From NCBI RefSeq assembly GCF_001039355.2, contig NW_019775635.1:927569-991568 (forward strand): 64,000 nucleotides of DNA, in the 5' to 3' direction. Each line of letters begins with the position of its first letter. Positions within the stretch are counted from its first letter, which is position 1. The translations under genes and the position numbers were made by a program. The notes under the pieces are model-generated. The model was given only the letters and a program-made list of their open reading frames with translations, was not told where the DNA came from and ran no database searches. Source of the DNA: Lingula anatina. Taxonomy: Eukaryota; Brachiopoda; Lingulata; Lingulida; Lingulidae. This document shows, one piece after another, positions 44,801 to 59,400 of this stretch.

Positions 44801-47800
44801 ATAGTTTGATAGTCTGGGTGTGCTTTTTTATCCTTCCTTGCCTAAACATATATGTCAGCAAATTAAAACAAATCTGACATGTATTGTTTTTTTTATTTTT
44901 CTTCATAGAATTATGAAGACATTGTGTGCTTTTTTTATTGTCCTTTGAGTAAATATACTGCTTATGCCTACCAAATTTACACAAATCTGGCATCCAGTAT
45001 TTTTGTTATTTTTACCACAGATTGTGTTTCCACATTCCAGTATAAAACTGCTACAAATACTTTACATAAAATACACTATTCTATTAATGTACTATGCACA
45101 TACTGTGGGATAGCTGTTACATTTGAGTGTGTGTGACAAATCATCACTGATACAGCTGTACAAAGTTAAAGAAGACAAAAAAAAAAGACTAATATTTCTC
45201 AGTCTGTTTTTTTTTCCTTTCTTTATAGCATTAAAGATGACTTCGAAACACACACACACACACACACACACACAAATAAAAATTAAATGCCTCATTTACA
45301 ATAATGTTTACACTAACTTCATTTCTCAAGATCTATGATTTCCAGTTACAAATCATAGTTTCTGGCATGAGCATAGTTTCTGAGTTCATCTTTATTAGAA
45401 TACCTTCAATGTTCTTCAAATGTTGGGAGTAATTACCATAATTCTTCTCTGAGATAAACTTATAGTTGTGGACTAAGACATGACAGAACAAGATCTAACA
45501 CAGTGTACCCTTGTTTTTAAGCTATTGTATCTGAAACTGAACCAACATCTCACCTTGTATTTGCTCCTGCTGTTCAATTTTTATCTGTTCCAGTATGTCT
45601 TGGTTCTTGTCCTGGACTTCCTTCAGTTTCCGATCATACTCGGCGGTCAGTTCGGCCACTCTTCGCTCATGGTAGGCCCTTTGTGTGGTCACCTCATGGG
45701 AGTGCTGGTCAATTACTGGACAACAAATATTAAAAAATATAAAATTTTAGAAAAAGGCTGCTTACATTAAACATTTGAATAAGGTGAAATACCTTTTATG
45801 AAATCAGATATAATTTACAAATGTCTATTCTAGGTACAACACTGAGATAAGGTGTACCAATTATATCTCATTCTATGCACTAATATAAATTCATCAGTCA
45901 GTCAAATTACTTTCTCTTACCAAAAATGCCTAAAAATTAAAAAAAAAAAAATTCAGTGACAGAAAATAGTACACACTTAAACTTAAAGGGATAATAACTC
46001 TTCGTATGAAATCTATATTTCACAATAAAAACATTGTGAATAACTCATAGAAATATAATATATTATGTTTTACCACAAAAACGGCAGTTATAGCTATTAT
46101 TCTGATATCTGAGCTTGTCTTTAGACCACGTGACCTCCATTGATGGCAATACTCTGTTAAAATCTCTTAAAAGATTTTAACAAAAAACAAACTTTTTAGA
46201 ATAAAACCAGGGACTTACTTTGAATGTAAAAATGGATTCATTAACCATTGGTAAGTATGGGAAAATTGTTGGTTACTCCAGGAAAATTCATTTTTTGGAC
46301 AAAACGAAGAGTTATTATCCCTTTAAAATGATCTTTTTTCATCCAGGTTTAAACTGATTCAGAACTTTTGTGGTTGATGAGCACATCTGAACACAATCAC
46401 AACTATCACATTAACCATTCTATCAGAAAAGGTGGACTTCAGCTTTTCATGATTCCCTACAAGTTAGATACCTAATATCCTGCCATCTTCAACAACTGCA
46501 AGTCTAATAAGTAAATTGTATTCTGCTGTACATTAAATGACAAAACATTATCTGTATGTGTTTAAAGTAAAGAAAAAAATGGACAAACTGACTAACAGAC
46601 AAACAGACAGACCCACTTACTTCTCTGCACTTCCCTCTCCTTGTCTTCCTCTGCAGTATGTCGTAAGTTCTGCACTGTCTTGGTGTGGTGTGACTTCATG
46701 GAATCCACCTTCTCCTCATGTTGCTTGGTCAGGGAGATTACTTCATCCTGGAGGTGGCATTTGTCTTGTTTCAATTCAGCTGGAAGAGCATAAAAAAAGT
46801 TGAAAAACAATGAGTACACACATTAAGGATAAACAAAAAACTGTGTGTCAAGGTCCTTCTTAGAAAATTTCGAGTAATCACTCATGATTTTCAAATACCT
46901 TACTCACTCAGATGTTATATTTTCCAGAGTCACACATGCTTGTGTGTGCGCATGCATGCACACCAAACACACACTTCTGCAGTGCACCCAACTTGCCTTT
47001 CCAAACTTTTGTATCATACTGTTAAGTATCACCTTCAAATATGTTTGAAAACATAAAGTAATTGTCAAACTTGCAGTTTATAATAGTCTGCCAAGCATCT
47101 TACCCTTTCCATTTAAACAAGCCCTCCACAGAAGACTTAATGGAATCTTATAAACCATAGTTATCAATGACACAGGAGAAGCCAGCCAAGATCTTCTAGT
47201 AGGTAGTTGGGCCTCAACATCATAGTGTTCCTTGCTTTCCATATTTATACGTGAACAATGTTGCATTTTTCTTCAGCAATAAGCATCACTGTAAATTGTG
47301 CTATAAAATGCATTTTCTTGCAGATAAAAGCTCTGGTTTCCCCTCAATTCAGAACATATGAGAGAATGGAACATGTTTGTGTGTTATCTGAAACATCCCC
47401 AAACTTTTCTACCTCAAAAGGAAAGGGAATTCATTCTTCTCACAGTAACATGTAAAACTGACAAGAGAGTTCTTTCACAAAAACTACAGTTTAATGATAC
47501 AGTTTTGGGAAATATACTATTGATGGATCAGGTGCCCTCGCAGATGACCTTCAATGTTTTTCTGCCTGCATCTAATATATGAACAATGTAGTCCCTGAAG
47601 GCATCAAATGTGAATCCTCATGGCATCGGTGAATTTTTTGCTGGAGAATATGTGGCAATGAAGCCCGCATACACTCAGGTATTTAACAACCCTTAGGTCA
47701 CTATGAAATGTGTACACACTAAACGCAGACTCGTAGGTATAGTGACATATTATTTCTGCTTCAGTGATGTTCAATATAGACTTAATACCAAGCTGGGACT

Positions 47801-50800
47801 TCTGTCCATTCAGTATTTATGAATCCCTTATCTTCCCACATCTTCTATGATAATTTGCTGTCATAGCATTGAATCACAATACATATAGCTCCATTCCATA
47901 TGATATAAATTGCAAATGTTAGTGAGCAGCATATTTACCAACAAGTCAGTGTTTTGACCAATTTAATTTGATCCTGTCACCAAAGCCATGGCACATTAAA
48001 ATGATCACACCATTTGACTGCATGCACAGATTAATCTGGTGATTTTATATCATCAAACACAACCTGTTGGAAATGAACCAACTTTTAAAGTCCTGTTTTC
48101 ACTATTCAAAATGCTAACCCTCTCCTGGTGTTCCCTCATCTCCAGCTTACAAGTACAGAAAAACTTGCTGTACTTTTACCATATTACTAGTATGGATCTC
48201 GTGTAAGGTTATGCAGGCAAATCCTCTTACAAATCATTTGAAGATGACCTGGTCTGTCCCTCATAGGACTGAGCACATTGTGAAGCAGCACACTGTAAAT
48301 CAGGCCTAACTTCAGCAGCTTCCATAGATTCAGTGGCAAAATGACACACTGCGCCTCAAGCAGAATCCTCTGGCACCATGCATTCTCCCCTAGACTGAAC
48401 TCGTCCACAAATTATATATCCATTTTACATTGGACCACTGTCAGCTCCTCTAGTAGTATTGTGGAAGGGGCACCAGAGATCAAAGGACTGTATAGACAAG
48501 GACTTATAAGCAGACCGATGATTGGGCCAACTTGTTGGGCTGGTATCACCAACATCTCAAGCTTACTATTGTTATTAAAATGCTGTTTGCTAAACTTACC
48601 TGTAGATTTGAAATAGAGATTTAGAGTAGGTGCTCTGTTACATAGAAGAAGTTGTTAGCTAACAAAAGGTTTACGATATGGGTCTCAGACCATTTAATCT
48701 GAAACTTGATTAGTCCAAGGCTCAATGAAGCCTGCCTATATGTTACTTGGTCATCTCGTTCTCGGTCAAAAAATGTTCTAGTCAAAACAGACCTTACATC
48801 TCTATCAGCTCATCAACAGTTAAATCATTTTTCATCAGTCATACAAAATAAATTATAAAAAATAGGGCTTCTTAGTCCATCCTGGTTATTGAATAAAAGT
48901 ATTAATACATGTTTGGCCATCAATACAAACCATATATGGCCCCAGCCTGGGATATAAATAAAAGTCCTTTTCATCCACAGAACTGGCAGTACAGGCTTAA
49001 CAGATATGGTCTATTAGTTTATACATGAGAGAGGGAAAACTTGGACCTTACTGTTAAGTTGCATGTCATTTTCAGATCAGGTCACCTTGCCCCACCCTTA
49101 TGCAGACTTTAGCTTTCTGTTTAAGTCCAATATATGTCATTACACCATGTTGTAAGGATACATCACAGGCCTGTAGCCAGCAATTTCAAAAGGGGGGTTC
49201 TCTTTCTGAAAAAGTGGACCTTTTCCAATGAAACCTTTGTGTACCTAGACCAAATTTTATCCAGAATGGATCTTTTTCTAACAAAAAGGGCTTTCGAATC
49301 CCCCGAACCCCCCTGGCTACGGGCCTGCACCAAAAGGATTGAGATTTTAGATATCATTTTTTTTAAGTTCTGCACTGGGTTCAAAAGTGCAAACCCTTTT
49401 CAAAGAAAAATTTCTAGAATTTCAATCAAAATCCACAGAACTGTTAACACACACACACATGCAGGAACACATTCTACAAAGCATCATTATAGGACAAACA
49501 TATTGAACTTGTGAATGTAAATAGTGCATATAAACGTGTTTCAGAGAAAATCACCCGAATCACCCAATTATTTACAATGAGATAATTTTTCAGTATCATC
49601 TCACCTATTTCTGCTTGTGCCTGTGCCAAGGATTCCTGAGTGTCCTTTAGTTGTGCTGCTATACGGGGACAGGAAAAACCATCCAACTGGAAGGAAAAAA
49701 TTATAATAAATACTTACAATGCTTCTCTATCATTTATCTTGTAACATACCAGGAATAAACACCTGAATGAAAAATACAATATTTTGAAACTTTAAGTACC
49801 AATTGTCTATGGCAGTACAAATCTTTTGTGTCCAACATTTCTTCATAAACTGGTTTGTCCACAGGGCACTTACCATAACCAGCATTTGTACTAATGATTT
49901 CTTTTTAATTTCGACCACTTATCACTGAAACTTATACACATGTACCTGCCTCATATGTAAATTTTGGCACACGTTGTCTCCAAGAGATGGAGAACCTTCA
50001 CAATGGATCAAACCTGTGTGTGAACATTTAGAAACTTTTTGGGTGTTGCAGAAAAAAAAAACAAAAATAGAACCAAAAATCCCACCCACAAATTCTCTCA
50101 ATTAACCATCTCAGTGACAGTTTGCTTTCTTGCCTGACATGGTTTCCTTACTCAATGTTGTATAGACACAAGTACCTGTTTAACACTCCAGCAGTACAGA
50201 CAATTTATCACCAATGTCACAAGGTGTTCTCCCATCTCCATGCCAAATGAGAACATTATTTCAGAGCCTATTTAAGCATGTCATCAATTACAATGTCACC
50301 TTTTTTCGGTCCCTATGACATTTAATTTTACAAAGTGCAGGCCTGTGGCCACTCACAGTTAAGTTACTCGTGCCTCTGTTAATCATTGGCACATTATAAC
50401 TGTGTCATTAGTTAAAATGTATTTTTAGTGTTTTTGGCTGTTCTCCATACAAATAGCTATCTATACCTGGCATTGGATATCATTTATGTGTCATGATTTA
50501 CATGCGCATAATGCTAATACTGTAACATTTCATGATGACTCTACACCTCCAATTTGGTAATAACTCAGGAATTTTATACACACTATTTATTTCAATTTTG
50601 TACATGTTCAAGATTTAGTATTATAGATTCTTAAAACTGACAATTTCTGAAATAAACTTTTTTTCCAGAACTTCTACACATTTCTTTTTTAGATATCAAC
50701 AACAAAACATAATTTTAGAAAAAATAAAATCCATTTTGTAGAAATTCAGTGAGTAAGTATTGTAACACATGATTGGCAGGTAAGCTTTGAAAAAAGTGTT

Positions 50801-51458
50801 ATCCTAAATATTTGAAACTATGAATGACTATCACGGGGGTATGTAGCAAAAACTATATATATCAGCTGTCTATCAAAATTATCTGACATTTTTTTATCTT
50901 TAGGGAGAGCATTCAGTACTGTTTTCAATAAGGTCGTTGTTGGACAAAAGTATATATTTTTTTCATGTAATTTGGAGGGCATTTAGCATTGTAACCAGAC
51001 AAATCATGGATAATTGCAATAAACCACATACATTCTATAGTCCATAAGAAAATGGATTACTAGAACCATATATTTTGTGTCTGGAGGGAAATATTCAAAA
51101 AGCAATGTTACACACCAAACTAGGCTTAGACTCATCCCTGCTCTGGTGAAATTTTCAAAATAATTCACAACTCAAGCTGGGCAATGCTGGAGGTGTGTAA
51201 CATTTGAACAGAGGTGTATGCCACAAACTGAATAGGTTGATATGATAAGAATGCATGCATCTCCCACATGTGAGGAAAAAGCTTTCATAGAACTGATTAC
51301 TTACTTCTTTTTTATATTATTGAAGCACGTGCTTGCATTTAAATGCTTCAATCATGCAATTCAGACTGCATTGTTTTTTATGTATCATTCATTTTTTGAA
51401 AAAATAGTTAAACACAGTTCCAATTTCATTTCTTAACTATTTGTGACAATCAATGGCA

Positions 51459-51497
<39 letters not shown>

Positions 51498-53284
51498 CTA
51501 GCAGTTAAAATATATCCTTTCACAAAACCAAGAAAGATCTCCACATTTTTTCTGTTCTTTTTTTCCACACTGAGAGCAGTTGCATCTGCTGTGACTGAGA
51601 ATCTCTACAGCAATCATCAGCACACAATGTCAGCAGGCCATCTTGCAGTATGTACTTACAAGCTGCACAAGTACATACATGTACAATGCCACTGCTTGTG
51701 ATATTACTCTTCAGGACATTACAAATTATCAATTTATCACATATTAGTTGAACTTCTTATGCTGAGATGTTGATGTAAAATACACAAGCACATATGAGAT
51801 ATACACATATGTTTTCAAAGCTGTTCATTTTTCACCTTCATTACTCAAAATTCTGTTTTGATCTTTAATTCATTTTTATTCTCTGTAAAAAAAGGTAGCC
51901 CTTAAATGTAAAGTGATTTTTTACACCAAATCTCTTTTTAAAAGTCAACCTTTATTTCTAGTCACATATCTATATGTCACCAGGCCTCACCTCTTCCGTC
52001 AGATATCGAACTGTCACCGTCATGGCGTCAAATCCCAGGAGGCTGGCCTTGAGCTCTAGCTTCAGCAGGTTCAGCTCCTTGGTCCTTTGCTCACACAGTG
52101 CCTCAAGACGGCTGATCTCCTGGGCAGCATTGGCTCGAGATCTGGTCAAGGAGTGCTTGACCACATCTGGCTGGTTTGCACTGCTTGGCTTGAGGCTGAC
52201 CACTGACCTGACCGTCCTGTTCTTGTTTTGATCTGAAATAAATTAATGTAAATGTATATCATTTTCCATGGTCTTTTTTACTTTTTTAACCATTTTGACT
52301 TGATAATTTCAAAATAATATTAATTGGGTTTTGTTTTCCTAAAGGATTGAAACTGCAAAGCATTTTCAATAATTATGATATAAAATATACTCCATGTATA
52401 TTAAATTCTGTCCTTCTTACTTCTGTATTCTGTATATATCTGTATAGGGTTGATATAACAATAGAAATAAAGGATTAAATATGGTCATTGAATTGTGTTT
52501 ATTAATTGCACATATATATTTATAGCATTACCTGAAAATATGAAATTTAAATAAACATATTCAAAAATGAAGCTGCCGTTCCATCTTTAATTATAATATT
52601 CCCAATATCTACCATATAAAGGAAACACCATGACTGTATACTTGACAATACTGGTGATCTTTTTTATATACAAGGTATTACACCTGATACAGGTAGTTTT
52701 CAATTCATCTCGTTTAACTTGATACCAGCATAAAAGGTGAATGGGTAAAACTACCTGATGACTTTAAACAAGTGCCACCATGGATGTTATTCTGAACAAA
52801 AGACATACTTTGCCATTATATAGAGTACATATTGATAAATACACCAATTTCTCCCTGATTAAGTAGAAATTTTTATTCATATTTCCCAGAAAAAAGGCTC
52901 TTCTAATTTCTTAAGGCTTAAATTAAAAATTCTAAATGGACAATGAGTGTTGATTCAGAAGTTATTCCTTGTCATTGGCAAATAAAAAGGGAGTTTTTCT
53001 AAAATCCATAAGCATAACTACAATACATGTACCTAATTTTCTGCATATTATAAACCTTGAAAGCCCTAAGGATCATTAGAGTGGTCTTTCACCCTTACTG
53101 CAATATTTCTTCCTGCCAAAAAAGTAACACCTGACAGCAATTGTAAAGATCAACAAACCCTTTCAACAATGGTGTAATAAACAGAAGATATATGTATAAA
53201 TCTAAATAGGGGCCTGGTAATGTGTGTCATCATAAGACTTCATGTTGGTTATCGGTAGATTACATAATTTGTGGTAATGCATAA

Positions 53285-53335
<51 letters not shown>

Positions 53336-56300
53336 ATGTTTGACAATCACAGTGAAACTTGGAAGTGGGAAAGGCAGTTTAACAAGCTCCCTAAGTCAGT
53401 TTCTCAGTAAGGGAGATGCTCCTGCTATTTTTAAGCTGCCTCTATTTACGCCATAGATTTGGTTAACCTCTTAATAGTGCATGCTTCTTTTCCCATCAGC
53501 TTAAAAGTATAATTATTCTTCTTGGGTAAAAATAAATATAAAAACCAATTCTCAGCAACTATGTATCACTGCTTTGACCAAATAGTATTAATCCATCACT
53601 TAAAACAATTTGATCGATGAATTAACCTGTTTATGTTGATGTATAGCCAGTATTTTCAATCCATATGTACCATGAGCGACAGGTTAACCTTATCAAAGAG
53701 TCGAAGCTGTATATGTGGGCAATTTCCCCCCAAAATGAAAGGTCATTGACCTCAACAGTTCAGGTCAGGGGATGCCTGCACACACCCAGGATAATTAACT
53801 GAACAGACAGACTGTCAGTCAGATAGGGGGAGGAGGGGAGGAGAGGTCATACCTAGCTATGACTTTGAGAGTTCCAAGAAAAGAAATACTTTAAAATCAT
53901 AACTAAATTCTGGTGTTATCTTTTTTTACAACACTGAAATATAACTACAATTTAGATTTTTCAATTTTTCAAAACACTGAAATATTGGTATATTCTATCA
54001 AACCTAAGAAATGGAATTCTAATATATTAGTACATATATTAATTCCATTCATCCCATCTGTGAAAAATGGTATGGAATGATTCATTTTGCCCACTTTTCT
54101 ATACCATCCCATATTCTAATGTAGATACACACAACAGATTCTGTTTGTCAGATGAAGCTGGTGCTACCAGTTGGGTAGTACAACCTGGAAAGTGCAATTT
54201 CGATTTAATCCCACGTTATCACAACTGTACAGTTTAAACCCAGCCAGTCTGTTATGTGATCCATATCAATAACAGCACAGTCTTGATAAAAACCATATAA
54301 AAAACATCAATGAACCAAAACTGGCAGCAACCAGTGTAAAATAGCATGCCAACAATAATACTCAAGGTAATGATAACAGACTGCATCTACAGTATATATC
54401 TATAGGCTTGGTATAAAAAATAAATCTAAGGAAATCTGTCCGAATTTCAAGAACTGGCTTTTCACATAAGCTCTGGGCATAATTCTATATTTACCTTATT
54501 TCAAAAGATACATTTCTCTATCATTTTTAAGAACAAATTGAAATATATTCAAGCTGGTATTTTTCATTCTGTCACTTTATCGTTAGATTGTTTTAATCTT
54601 TTTAAATTTTTATGCAACAAAATATAAGGATTAAATGCATCACTTTTTAAAATGGGAATTTTGGACTATTTAGTAGTGTCATTAACTCTAGCTAGTCTCC
54701 CCATATCACATTACACATGAAAAGACTGCATGACTACATGTTATGCTGAAGAGGTATTTCCTTTTAAGGATTACACAAAATAGAAAGCCATCCTGTTCTT
54801 AGATGCCCTTTAGTATCATAACTCATTTTTGATCAGTTTGCATTCAAATCATTACATAAATTACTATAATACCATAATACATATCAAACAAAAAACAATT
54901 CTAATTCTATGACAATCATAACCAAAATCTAAGAGATCTTACATACTGCAGAAGCTTGATGGTAGATGCATGGCCATAAAATATGTTGCTTATAGCCTTG
55001 GGACAAACGCTTTCTACTAACATCCTTTCAATTTCAAAGAAAAGAGCATAAAATGTGTTGGTTTGAGGACCTGAATTAAAAATATCTTGAGAAAGTGGAA
55101 GGACAAGCGATTGGTATACTAGTAATGTTTTAATGGAATTGCTTGCTATGGACAAAAAAAAAATCAATAACATTAAGGGATATTTTATGATGAAAAAGGT
55201 CATGGTACAGAATATCATTTGTAATGAATGAAAATCCAAGCAGTTGACCATACCCTTTACTGGAGTAGATATACTTTGCCAAACTAGAGGCACTAAACTG
55301 AAAGACCACACAGGCAATTTATTAGCAGGTACTTGAGCATGCATAAGCAAAATATAATCTACAACCTAAACAAGATAAAACTTAACCTTAACAGAATATA
55401 TCTATGACATTTCTTAGTAGGTGACTACCATTGACTGTGCATACTGCCATTGGGTTCACCTTCCAATCCAACCACCACCTTATACCCAGCCCATATATCT
55501 CTGCTCTCAACTACACAGCTGGCTAGCTACTTTATCAGAGAGATCAACTAATTGCCTGGGGTCAGTTTTTTTTACTGCATGCACTAAATCCAAGGATCAT
55601 GCAACCCTTTAAATGGAAGACAGTGTTGTTGAAAATACTGCTGTCAATGACATGAACAATAACACATTATATACAATTTTATGGTTATCGCAGTTAATCT
55701 AATTTTAATCACATTAATTTAATGCCAATTATAAAATAAACTGTACCTATTTTTTGATAAATATAAAAACTAAATTTCTTTCTTTCATTTCTCCCAAAAT
55801 TGTTTCTGCATGTCCATGCAGCTGGCTTTCAAATTCTGAATGCTGGTCACAAATGCATAATGTTCCTAGATACGAACACTCCCAAATCACAAACAATGTC
55901 TCCACAGTAAAACTCCCTTATTTTGTGGTTTTATAGCATTTTCCAAATCCCTGCACATCCTCTACCAAGCTGTCTTGCTGTGTAATGTTTCATCTCCCAA
56001 CTCCATCATGTGGTCAAACAAGGGTGAGATGACAGACTTAACCCATTAATGCACAGGAAAGTACTTATCAATTCCTATCACATCTTAAAACACCCATAAT
56101 AACACATATTATGCCTTTTAATAGTATATATTACAATGTCGATAAAAAAGACCACATTGACTATGGGCTAGAGTTAATTTAATTACTATTAATTATTATT
56201 AGATTATAATTACGTCAAATCATTTTATGATATCCCTTTTTTTCTTGGGGGGGGGGGGGCTTTTAAAGATGGAATAAAGATGCCAATCAATAAGTGTGAA

Positions 56301-56419
56301 TAAACGATCAATATAATAATATGTGTACTTATATTATGAATCAATATCTACCTTTAAGAGTAAAACTAACACTTTCATTATATATATTGTTCCACTCCCA
56401 AATGAATAAAACATTTCTA

Positions 56420-56459
<40 letters not shown>

Positions 56460-59400
56460 GAGACTTTAAAACTCATTTCCAGTGAAAATACATGTAAGTA
56501 CTTGAAAATTAAAAAAAAAAAGAGAAGTAGCCAGATTATCAAAAAAGATTATCATACATAAAATTCTTCCCAGTTTTTGAAACCTGAGCCATGGGGTAAT
56601 CTCTGCCTATCAACTACAATGTTCCATTGTGTGTGCAGTCAACTGTGTGTGAATGGTGTCCCCCAGTAGAGCATATGATAACATGATTACCATCACCATC
56701 ACCTGCTGGGGTGACACCTTCACTCACTGTGGATATATCTATCATTATACAGACTCCTATAAAAAACCTATTGTTGATAAGTAAGCCAAGTACACTTTCT
56801 CTGCTGAAGTCTTTTTGAATGTGATGGGTTCTTTATTGAAGCTGTGTATAAGATTTCTTTCAACTATACACTTTTTTTAGCTTTTTTTTCAATATCAACT
56901 ATAGCATGATATTGTTAACAAGAACTAGCATTGAAAGGTGCTAGTTTTAATTGTCTGAAGTTTTCTTCTCAGTGACGGGGCCAATCATTTGACTACCCAT
57001 CTGCCAATCCAACCCCCGCTCCAATGCAAGAACTTACTTTCAGTACCATATAGTTGATCAAAGACACCTGGACTTTCCACACATTCATATTTATTTAACC
57101 CATCTCTACCGAGTTTCAAAACTTGGGCTTGCTAATGTCAACGGTGTATAATTGTATAATCTCCTCCCATGACCAAAATAATGTTAAAAGACAATAAAAG
57201 GAGATTGCAAAAGCTGAGATTTAAGTAAAACTGACAGAAACGTTTGTACTTCTAATTTATTATCATGGTTTTTTGTATCTAGTTTATTTGTATATCATTA
57301 TTTATACAGTAATACAAACCTTGTGCAATTAACATTGTAGTTAAACTGTAGAGAGCCTATGAATATAAGCACATTTAATGCTCAATCGATTTTCTTCTTT
57401 TTTTATAAGACAGATGCAGTTGTAGTCTTTAAACAACAATGATATCAGTACATTTTGCAACAGATCCAGATTCGACTCAGCAAGAAATTCCGACTGCTCC
57501 CTTCTGCGGTTTTTACTAACAAGCCATCATGCAGATGCAGGGGAAAAAAGGATAAATCACACTCCCTTAAACTTCCCATAAACTAAATCAACCTTATCAC
57601 ATAGTTTAAAATTCAAGCACTCTTATTTTTTTCAAGTCTAAGGTCTTTTCCAAATATGGGATTCATTTCTGGCTTGATGCTGTCTTTGTGTAATATTAGG
57701 AGCCAGCTGGTGCAATCAAAAAGTCATTGAGAACTGTGGGAAAAAGGCAATGGATTCTATTTCTTTTTTGTTTTAATCAAACTACCTTTCCTGAATATGA
57801 AGAAGTATATCATATTTACCATGGCTTTATTCAATAAACTGTTCTACAAGCATACACATCTACATCCTCAATATTCCTACTAGTAATAGAGTACTCTTTC
57901 TCTATGTCACGCTTATCTTCCTTACACCACAAATGCACACACACACACAGATGGAACGTATGTCTCTCTCCTATTTCTTCCGTCTGTCTATCTGTTCATT
58001 TCCACAAGTTCTACCCCTTCCAGACCAAAAATTACTTATTGAATTCACTTAATACAGAGAAACATCCTACAGCCAATGCAATATGACATACCTGACAGTA
58101 CTTAAGCCTTGGTAATCACCTGTGTGATGTGTGTAATTATGTCTCCATGACAGTTACCTGGACCAGGTATGCTAAGCAATGCCTACCTTGTCACACACTA
58201 CCTCAGGAATCTTAATGTAAAACTTCACCCTGGATCATATGGAAGTATATACAGACTCTATGTGTGTTCACTGCACCTGTGATAAACTGCTTTTTTAAGG
58301 AATTATTTTGTATAACTTCTAGCATTTAAATCTTAATTTACATCAATGAAAAATCAAAATCCCCTTCTCTAATTTGCTCTAACACCTCTCCCTATGAATA
58401 TAGATGTATTTTCTACATTGTACTGTACCAAAATAAAATGATGTCATTATAGATGCACCCTACCCTCTGACTCCTACACATTACATATATTTCTGTTGAC
58501 TTTTTAAAGAATCAACTTCGATTTAAAGTGAGACACAAATTCCTCTTATAATAAATCTGATAAATGAAGAAGCAAACAGACAAACATAAATACATCTGCA
58601 CTTACTTTTTTGCACATTGTTATTGTCAGGCACAACAATAACCTCGTACACAGTCTGAAACTCCAACGTGCGTGTTTTATGCATTTGTCGTATGATCTTA
58701 GAGCTCCCAGATTCACTAGCACTGGTACTGCCAAAGTTTGTATCTCCTTTGTTTAAAATCTTCCCATTACTATGAGGTCCATCTTGTTCACTGTTTTGCA
58801 TTCTGTTGTGAGGACCCATCTAGACAATGGGTCTCTCTATGTAATAATAATAATAACAACAATACAAGGAGGCAGTGTCAGTTAGCTGTATACATATAAA
58901 GATCCACTGTCACTTTAACGGCTTTTGGATGTACCGGTATACACATAATGATGTATAGAGTGATGTATAGAGTGATGTACAGAGAGTAAGATGATGGCTG
59001 ACATTAGATGGCTATAATGCTGATCCTTTTCCCATCTGTGAGTCATGAGAAAGACACCACTACATTTCAGAAAAAAATGACCCATGTAGCATCAAACCAT
59101 CTGCATCATCATGCAGACATGCAGCTTCTCCGTCTTGTCTGCAAATATTACAAAATTTGTAACTGACAAGCTTGGACCAATTAACATTCACACAGAGAAA
59201 AAAAAAAGCCAGAGTGAAAAAATCAATCTCTAGGTTCAGTTCCTATGACTGACAGATCCTGCATTTCAATTCCACGGGTATAAAAAGCAGGGTAAATTTA
59301 CTACTCTACACCTCACCTTCACTATCATCCAATATATACACTAAAGTCAGTCCTTACACGGTACAGCTGGTTTTTTACGAGCCTCCTCCCATACACAACA

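Larger units (their letters stand above)
52233..58605 (-). other. MTUS intron 1
   Basis: 6.4 kb, AT-rich. Holds (CA)n at 53287-53335 and (AAT)n at 56419-56459. Short open frames here lack codon structure or splice sites that would fit the gene. Confidence 0.6.

Noticed and set aside
49668-49674. Alternative acceptor TATAGCAG inside MTUS exon 3
   Set aside because: Using it after the phase-0 donor of exon 2 gives an immediate stop. The upstream TTTTTTCCTTCCAG keeps the frame open.
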